Source of the DNA: Actinomycetota bacterium | GTDB lineage: Bacteria > Actinomycetota > Actinomycetes > Nanopelagicales > Nanopelagicaceae | Assembly: GCA_009697555.1 (NCBI GenBank) | Contig: WLQV01000014.1 | Location: forward strand, 1 to 11,433 | Direction of reading: 5' to 3' | Length of the DNA stretch: 11,433 nucleotides | Part shown: one piece after another, positions 6,797 through 11,433 of the stretch | How the letters are laid out: the number at the start of each line of letters is the position of its first letter | Position numbering within the stretch: position 1 is the stretch's first letter | Program-made: the position numbers and the translations under genes | Notes under the pieces: model-generated | Told to the model about the DNA's origin: nothing | Seen by the model: the letters and a program-made list of their open reading frames with translations, nothing else | Database searches by the model: none

Positions 6797-7934
6797 TTTC
6801 CTTCGCAACATCACTTCCAGTCTGCATCGCACTCTGCTGCGATGGATATCCACGATGATCTCCGATCACATAAAGACCAGAGCCCAGCGATAGCGCAGAT
6901 TTAATTGGTTGACCTGCGGCATGAAGCGGCAGTGAATCTTCAATCCGAAAGCGCTTTACCAACTCCCAATCCGTTGTCGATGTCTTCCAGATCTGACGCA
7001 ACTGCGCTTTCACATCTACCTCATTGAGATCATCGAGCACGGTTGTGACAATGAGGTGACGTCCCTTAGGTGCATAGCCAGAGATTGCATCAGAGATAAC
7101 CAGTGAATTGAGAACTCCCCCACGTGCATTGATGTGGAGTAGCCCGCCATTGCGAATTGGCTCATCGCTTGCGTGATACCAGGTAGTGGATTTGAGCATC
7201 GATGGCGCTGGAAGTGAAGGAATAAGTTTCTGCGCAGACTTTGGATCGGTTGCGACAATTACATGATCGGCCGAGTAGGTACCACCTTCTGTAATTACCT
7301 CTCGATTGCGAATGGAAATTACTCGCTCGTTGTAGTGAATATTCGCAAGAGGTCTTGCTAACGCGGCAGAGAAAGTTCCAACACCTTTGCGCGGAACACC
7401 AGGGCGACCCAATGCAAAGGAGCGCTGAATCTTCTGCGCAACATCGAGTGCCAGGCTCTCTGGATCGGCTAAGAAAACGCCACTCAGAAATGGTTTGAGT
7501 GCGCTTTGGTATAGCTTCGGAAACTTCACCGTTGCGGCACGGAAGCTCTTGGCATTTGAGGCAGGACCTGTGATGAATCGAAAGTAAGTGAACTTCTCCC
7601 AAGGCGATCCCAGTTGCGAGGATGCAAAGTTCCATGCCTTGGCTGGTGTGAGTTCCAAAGTTCTTCCACTATCTACCAAGAAGAATCCAGCGGCAAAGGA
7701 GATGAAGTCAATCTCTTTTAATACGCCAGATTTCTTAACCTGCGGATAACCAGGATTGATTACTTGAAAGCCGTGATCGATCTGAAAACCATCGATGACA
7801 TCAGTCTTTACTCGACCACCAGGTCGATCACTAGCTTCAAGTACCAGCACCGAATGACCTTGGGCTTCAAGCTCACGCGCCGCAACTAAACCCGATAGCC
7901 CCGCCCCAATGACAATGGCATCGAATTGCGACAT
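6774..7934 (-). CDS. FAD-dependent oxidoreductase, amine oxidase / protoporphyrinogen oxidase fold
   Basis: This is a flavoprotein of the amine-oxidase superfamily, which includes protoporphyrinogen oxidases and carotenoid desaturases. The 386 residues open with a complete dinucleotide-binding motif, IGAGLSGL (9-16), the ribose-binding E33, and RPGGRV (37-42). A DHGFQV segment (53-58) follows, which I recall from an uncharacterised FAD oxidoreductase subgroup. The C-terminus has the second FAD motif, GLYVIGDHRGYPSQQSAMQTG (from 353). No signal peptide or clear membrane segment is seen. The start lies three bases after the stop of the MMPL exporter gene, so the two are surely one operon, with the exporter first. 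The ribosome binding site is weak, consistent with coupling. The 3' end overlaps the SDR gene. It is shorter than typical phytoene desaturases (about 490-500 residues), so I do not assign a substrate. Hydrophobic substrates are usual in this fold. Confidence 0.85.
   Translation of the reverse strand: MSQFDAIVIGAGLSGLVAARELEAQGHSVLVLEASDRPGGRVKTDVIDGFQIDHGFQVINPGYPQVKKSGVLKEIDFISFAAGFFLVDSGRTLELTPAKAWNFASSQLGSPWEKFTYFRFITGPASNAKSFRAATVKFPKLYQSALKPFLSGVFLADPESLALDVAQKIQRSFALGRPGVPRKGVGTFSAALARPLANIHYNERVISIRNREVITEGGTYSADHVIVATDPKSAQKLIPSLPAPSMLKSTTWYHASDEPIRNGGLLHINARGGVLNSLVISDAISGYAPKGRHLIVTTVLDDLNEVDVKAQLRQIWKTSTTDWELVKRFRIEDSLPLHAAGQPIKSALSLGSGLYVIGDHRGYPSQQSAMQTGSDVAKEISRLVRR
6786..6795. 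repeat. 10-bp palindrome in the convergent gene overlap
   Basis: TAGTCGACTA is a perfect palindrome inside the 23-bp overlap of the SDR and oxidoreductase 3' ends. It has no T-tract and is too short for an intrinsic terminator. It may be chance. Confidence 0.5.
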
Positions 7935-7937
7935 TGG

Positions 7938-10112
7938 TTACGCGTCTTGCTTGTGCTGCAACTTCGATGGCCACCAGATCTTCGGTCCAATTTCATGAAC
8001 CAGAGCTGGTACCAAAATGGAGCGAACAATGATCGTATCGAGCAGCACGCCGAAGGCGACTGCGAAACCAATTTCGGCAAGTGGGACAAGCGGCAACAAA
8101 CCAAGAACTGCGAAGGTTGCAGCAAGAACGATTCCTGCCGATGTAATCACTGCGCCAGTAACTGTGAGCCCCTTAATAACACCTGCACGTGTGCCAATTT
8201 TCTGACTCTCTTCACGTACTCGGGTCATCAAGAAGATGTTGTAATCGATTCCCAGCGCCACCAAGAAGATGAAGGCAAAGAGTGGGAATGAATTATCACC
8301 GCCGGCAAATTTGAAGACATGGTTGAAGACAAAGGCGCAGACACCCAGTGTGGCGAAGTATGAGAGCACCACAGTTCCAAGTAATAAGGCTGCACTAAGA
8401 ATACTGCGCAACAAAAGACCAAGAATTAATGTGATGACAAGGAGAATAATCGGAATGATTGTCTTATTGTCATGATTATTGGCTGTGCGAACATCGAAGT
8501 AGACCGCACTGGTTCCGCCAACAAGCGATGTTGGATCTGCCGCATGAGCCAGTCGACGAATTTCAGGAATGTCATTTCCCGCTTCGACGCTATCTGGCGC
8601 TTTATCCAAGGTGAGATTCAAAATCGCTTTGTTATTGACAATTTTTACTTGTGGCATTGGTTGGCCAGGAATTGGTAAACCATCAAGTTGTGGCGCAATC
8701 TCACTGACACCGGGTGCGTTCTTGAGCGCAGCAGTTACTGCGGCAATCTTGTCGGCCGATACAACTACTTGAGTTGGGTCGCCCTCGCCACCAGGAAAGT
8801 GCTTGAGCAGTTGCTTCTGACCTACAACTGATTCTGGACTACCAGTAAATGTATCTACTGTTCCGATTCCATCTGCTTTCAATGTAGTCGAATTAAATGC
8901 AAGTGCAAGGAGTACAACTCCGGTAATCGCCCAAGCTCTGCGGGGATGGCGACCAATACTGTTACCAATTTTCGACCACGGTCCAGACATCACATGATCA
9001 TCACCATCAAATTGCGGACGGCGAGGCCAGAAGATCCAGCGGCCAAAAACAAGGAGTAGCGCTGGAAGTAGCGTTAAAATCGTAATCATTGCGCAGACAA
9101 TTCCAATGGCACCAATTGGGCCAAGACCTGCAGTGTTTGTTAATTTGCTAAAGAGCAGAATTAAAAGCGAAATAGAAACAGTTGAGCCGGAGGCAAGAAT
9201 TGGCTCCCAAATTCCTTTGTAAGCCACACGCATCGCATCAAACCGATTCTCGTGAAGATGGAGCTCCTCTCGATAACGTGCAATCAGGAGCAAGGCGTAA
9301 TCGGTTGCCGCACCAATAACAAGTACGGAGAGAATTCCCTGCGATTGGCCATCTACGTCGATAATCTCTTTCTTGGCCAGCAAATAGACAATTCCGCCTG
9401 CAGTAGAGAGCGCCATCAGCGCAGCAAAGAGCGGGATGATCCAGAGAACCGGTGATCGATAAACCACAATCAAAATGAGGGCAACGACGCCAAGGGTTGT
9501 CAGAAGTAGCGAAGACTCCAAAGTTCCAAAGGCGCCAAATAGATCGCCGAGCAAACCACCTGGGCCAGTGACGTAATGCTTAAAACCATTAGCTTCCGCA
9601 ATTGGTTTGATGTCAGCACGAAGTGCGGTGATGATTGCGGGCAATACTGGTTTGTCATTCGGCAGGGTCTTTGCAATTGAATTTCCATCGAGCGGGATGT
9701 TTGCTAAAAGTGCGGTCCCATCCTGGGCTGGAAATACGGTGATCTCTTTGCCTGGTGCCAAGTAATCTGAAATCTTTGCTGTGGTGTTTGACAGAGTTAG
9801 TCCACTTACCGTCTTCATGTGGGCATTAATCGCCGCAAAGGTTTCTGGTGTCGCTTTTCCTTCAAAGAGAACAAGAGTTGGGAAGTTGAAAGTATCTTTA
9901 TCAGCAAAGCCCTTGATGGCATCGGCAGCTTTAGTCGCTTCTGCACCCTTAGGTAAGAAGGAAGAGTTGTTGTTCTTCTGAACAGAGGAGAGCTTTCCAA
10001 AAAGTGGTCCAAGCCCGCCACCGATACCAAACCAGATGAAGATCGTGACCAGAGCGATGATAAACGGGCGAGTATTGCGCTTGCTCTTCTTCTCAGAAAT
10101 TCCTTGGCTCAT
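7938..10112 (-). CDS. MMPL/RND-family membrane transporter
   Basis: This is a proton-driven RND-superfamily exporter of the MmpL/YdfJ type in the cytoplasmic membrane, probably moving lipids or other hydrophobic molecules. The 724 residues show the two-fold plan. TM1 is at about 16-38, an outer loop at 40-195, and TM2-6 at 200-360 including GAATDYALLLIARYREE. The second half has a TM at about 392-410, an outer loop at 411-550, and TMs at 551-700 including ALGIDYNIFLMTRVREE. The paired D271-Y272 and D623-Y624 match the proton-relay Asp-Tyr pairs of MmpL proteins. There is no long C-terminal cytoplasmic domain of the MmpL3 kind. The ATG at 10112 is preceded by AGGAAAGGG (10131-10123), ten bases away. 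It heads a two-gene operon with the FAD oxidoreductase and is divergent from lipB. The family is sure; the substrate is unknown. Confidence 0.93.
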   Translation of the reverse strand: MSQGISEKKSKRNTRPFIIALVTIFIWFGIGGGLGPLFGKLSSVQKNNNSSFLPKGAEATKAADAIKGFADKDTFNFPTLVLFEGKATPETFAAINAHMKTVSGLTLSNTTAKISDYLAPGKEITVFPAQDGTALLANIPLDGNSIAKTLPNDKPVLPAIITALRADIKPIAEANGFKHYVTGPGGLLGDLFGAFGTLESSLLLTTLGVVALILIVVYRSPVLWIIPLFAALMALSTAGGIVYLLAKKEIIDVDGQSQGILSVLVIGAATDYALLLIARYREELHLHENRFDAMRVAYKGIWEPILASGSTVSISLLILLFSKLTNTAGLGPIGAIGIVCAMITILTLLPALLLVFGRWIFWPRRPQFDGDDHVMSGPWSKIGNSIGRHPRRAWAITGVVLLALAFNSTTLKADGIGTVDTFTGSPESVVGQKQLLKHFPGGEGDPTQVVVSADKIAAVTAALKNAPGVSEIAPQLDGLPIPGQPMPQVKIVNNKAILNLTLDKAPDSVEAGNDIPEIRRLAHAADPTSLVGGTSAVYFDVRTANNHDNKTIIPIILLVITLILGLLLRSILSAALLLGTVVLSYFATLGVCAFVFNHVFKFAGGDNSFPLFAFIFLVALGIDYNIFLMTRVREESQKIGTRAGVIKGLTVTGAVITSAGIVLAATFAVLGLLPLVPLAEIGFAVAFGVLLDTIIVRSILVPALVHEIGPKIWWPSKLQHKQDA

Positions 10113-10162
10113 GCTGAAATAGCCCTTTCCTGGCGCTGATTACTACTGGCAATGGTTTCGGT

Positions 10163-10191
10163 TTAACGAAAGCCAAGCCTACCTTTAGGCT
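10163..10191 (+). promoter_or_regulatory. Promoter of lipB (leaderless)
   Basis: A -35-like TTAACG (10163-10168) is followed by a 17-bp spacer and a -10 TAGGCT (10186-10191). Six bases later comes the ATG at 10198, so transcription would begin at about the start codon. No Shine-Dalgarno lies between. The -10 box is the right arm of the inverted repeat at 10176-10191. Confidence 0.6.
10176..10191. repeat. Perfect inverted repeat AGCCTA-CCTT-TAGGCT, MMPL/lipB spacer
   Basis: Perfect 6-bp arms flank a 4-bp centre. Each arm reads outward as TAGGCT, a good actinobacterial -10 box. The element has the same layout and nearly the same arms as 1125-1140 in the gcvT/pepA spacer. It has no T-tract and lies upstream of both genes, so it is not a terminator. 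Confidence 0.75.
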
Positions 10192-10204
10192 ATGGGTATG
10201 TCGC
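10176..10204 (-). promoter_or_regulatory. Putative promoter of the MMPL-oxidoreductase operon
   Basis: Reading leftward, GCGACA (10204-10199) lies 17 bp before TAGGCT (10181-10176). GCGACA matches four of six bases of TTGACA, and the box is a good -10. Transcription would start near 10169 and give a leader of about 57 bases with an AGGAAAGGG site. The -35 lies inside the first lipB codons, so the two promoters interlock. Confidence 0.4.
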
Positions 10205-10842
10205 TTTCTACAATCGGGACAGTCGTCACACAGACTGGTCTTTGCGAGTACGAGAGTGCGTGGCGGCAGCAGCGAACCCTGCATCAGCAGGTGGCTGAAG
10301 GGTTAATTCCTAACCAACTTCTCCTGATGGAACACCCTTCGGTTTATACCGCCGGGCGTCGCACCACATTAGATGAGCGCCCAACCGATGGCACACCAGT
10401 TGTCGATGTTGATCGCGGCGGAAAAATTACCTGGCACGGTCCGGGCCAACTCGTGGGTTATCCAATTATTCGTTTAGCAAAACGCAACGATGTTGTTGGC
10501 TACGTGCGCACCATCGAAGCAGCCCTTATGAAAGTTTGTGAAGAGTTTGGTTTAGCGGCTGAGCAGTATTGCGATCGCACTGGCGTGTGGATTCGCGACA
10601 ACAATGGCGACCGCAAAATTGCCGCAATTGGAATCCGAGTTGCAAAAGGTGTGACCATGCATGGCTTTGCGCTCAATGTAAATCCAGATCTCACACCATT
10701 TACTCGCATTATTGCCTGCGGAATTCCCGATGTTGAAGTCACTTCTCTTGCCAAAGAACTCGGACGAGATGTTCAATTGAGTGAAGTAATTCCATTGATC
10801 GAAAAGCACCTACTTCCTGCCTTAGAAAGTGTGAGTTTGTGA
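10198..10842 (+). CDS. lipB: Octanoyl-(acyl-carrier protein) transferase
   Basis: LipB moves an octanoyl group from acyl carrier protein to the target lysine of lipoyl domains (E2, GcvH), the first step of de novo lipoate assembly in the cytoplasm. Numbered from the ATG at 10198, the protein has 214 residues. It shows [12 protein letters not shown] (44-55), [18 protein letters not shown] (73-90), the catalytic K140 in [10 protein letters not shown] and C174 in [13 protein letters not shown]. These match the Lys/Cys acyltransfer dyad known from the Mycobacterium enzyme. I prefer the ATG at 10198 to the in-frame ATG at 10192, because the -10 box ends at 10191 and transcription could hardly include the earlier codon. 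The stop overlaps the lipA start in GTGA, so the two are translationally coupled. The E2 gene of the same window encodes a natural substrate. Confidence 0.95.
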   Translation: MSLSTIGTVVTQTGLCEYESAWRQQRTLHQQVAEGLIPNQLLLMEHPSVYTAGRRTTLDERPTDGTPVVDVDRGGKITWHGPGQLVGYPIIRLAKRNDVVGYVRTIEAALMKVCEEFGLAAEQYCDRTGVWIRDNNGDRKIAAIGIRVAKGVTMHGFALNVNPDLTPFTRIIACGIPDVEVTSLAKELGRDVQLSEVIPLIEKHLLPALESVSL

Positions 10843-11433
10843 CGATTGCACCAGAGGGACGCAAGATGTTGCGGATCGAAGCACGTAATGCGCAGACGCC
10901 GATTGAACGCAAACCTGAATGGATTAAGACTCGCGCCGTCATGGGCCCGGAGTACACCCAACTTCGCTCACTCGTGAAGAGTGAAGGTCTGCACACTGTC
11001 TGCCAAGAAGCTGCTTGTCCAAATATTTTTGAGTGCTGGGAAGATCGCGAAGCGACATTCCTTATCGGTGGCGAACAATGCACTCGTCGCTGCGATTTCT
11101 GCAACATCGATACTGGTAAGCCTGGACCGCTCGATCGCGATGAACCACGACGCGTTGCTGAATCAATTCAGCAGATGGAACTTCGCTACGCCACTATTAC
11201 CGGTGTTGCACGCGATGATCTCGATGATGAAGGTGCCTGGCTCTATGCCGAAACAATTCGCGTCGTGCACGAACTCAATCCGGGAACTGGCGTTGAAATG
11301 TTGGCGCCAGATTTCAGTGGACATTCGGAATTACTCAATCAAGTCTTTGAAACTCGCCCTGAAGTATTTGCACACAATGTTGAGACAGTCCCTCGTATTT
11401 TCAAGCAGATCCGCCCAGCATTTACCTATGAGC
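10839..11433 (+). CDS. lipA: Lipoyl synthase (radical SAM), 5' part
   Basis: LipA inserts two sulfur atoms into the octanoyl chain that LipB has attached, using S-adenosylmethionine radical chemistry and sacrificing an auxiliary iron-sulfur cluster. The window holds the first 198 codons of a protein usually of about 300-340 residues; the gene runs off the right edge. The auxiliary cluster motif CX4CX5C (C55, C60, C66) and the radical SAM motif CX3CX2C (C81, C85, C88) are both intact. [22 protein letters not shown] and TGVARDDL are also recognisable. The GTG start at 10839 overlaps the lipB stop in GTGA and gives the actinobacterial N-terminus [17 protein letters not shown]. The ATG at codon 10 is a less likely start. 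No promoter of its own is seen, so it is expressed with lipB. Confidence 0.97.
   Translation, partial: MTIAPEGRKMLRIEARNAQTPIERKPEWIKTRAVMGPEYTQLRSLVKSEGLHTVCQEAACPNIFECWEDREATFLIGGEQCTRRCDFCNIDTGKPGPLDRDEPRRVAESIQQMELRYATITGVARDDLDDEGAWLYAETIRVVHELNPGTGVEMLAPDFSGHSELLNQVFETRPEVFAHNVETVPRIFKQIRPAFTYE

Noticed and set aside
7162-7635. A 157-codon leftward frame inside the FAD oxidoreductase gene
   Set aside because: It lies in another frame of a gene with an intact full-length FAD-binding protein. No domain is recognised.
10176-10191. The inverted repeat as an intrinsic terminator
   Set aside because: It lies upstream of both flanking genes, its stem is only 6 bp, and no T-tract follows on either strand.
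10739-11107. Leftward open frames opposite lipB and lipA
   Set aside because: They are shadows of lipA, which has both cysteine motifs in the forward frame. They show no recognisable domain or start signal.
1-11433. tRNA, rRNA, CRISPR, insertion sequence, phage or toxin-antitoxin features
   Set aside because: Nearly all sequence is occupied by recognisable genes with spacers under about 90 bases, and nothing in the spacers resembles these features.

Overview
The window looks like chromosomal core DNA from a low-to-mid GC actinobacterium. Three things suggest this: the LipA N-terminus has the actinobacterial form ([14 protein letters not shown]...[11 protein letters not shown]), the E2 acyltransferase has two lipoyl domains with long Ala/Pro/Val linkers, and the gene order resembles, from memory, the gcvT - pepB - dlaT - SDR - lipB - lipA region of Mycobacterium. 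Base composition near 50% GC, with many TTA, GAA and ATT codons, suggests a small-genome aquatic lineage such as the freshwater Nanopelagicales (acI) type. That assignment is inference only.

Layout: gcvT (glycine cleavage T protein) reads leftward from 1117 to 32. A short divergent spacer follows. A rightward block then runs pepA (leucyl aminopeptidase, 1192-2682), lpdA (E3, 2752-4119), sucB/dlaT (E2, 4171-5907) and a TIGR01777-type SDR epimerase (5909-6796). A leftward pair follows, with an MMPL/RND exporter (10112-7938) upstream of an FAD-dependent amine-oxidase-fold oxidoreductase (7934-6774). The oxidoreductase ends tail-to-tail inside the SDR gene with a 23-bp overlap. A second divergent spacer separates the exporter from lipB (10198-10842), which overlaps lipA by four bases (10839 to beyond the right edge).

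Most genes converge on lipoate. LipB and LipA build the lipoyl group on carrier lysines. The E2 protein carries two such lysines (K43 and K175). Lpd (E3) reoxidises the dihydrolipoyl arm. GcvT works on the lipoyl arm of GcvH, which is not in the window. The E1 subunits are also not in the window. PepA is a housekeeping peptidase, and the SDR has no known substrate.

No tRNA, rRNA, CRISPR array, insertion sequence or phage gene was seen. Coding density is very high, no gene-free stretch exceeds about 90 bases, and I saw no convincing intrinsic terminator. The most unusual signal is a shared 16-bp symmetric motif, A(A/G)CCTA-N4-TAGGCT, present in both divergent spacers. It can be read as two outward-facing -10 boxes, and in each spacer one of the two genes appears to be leaderless. 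The MMPL plus oxidoreductase pair is the least understood part of the window. I do not see strong evidence for a wholly new system.
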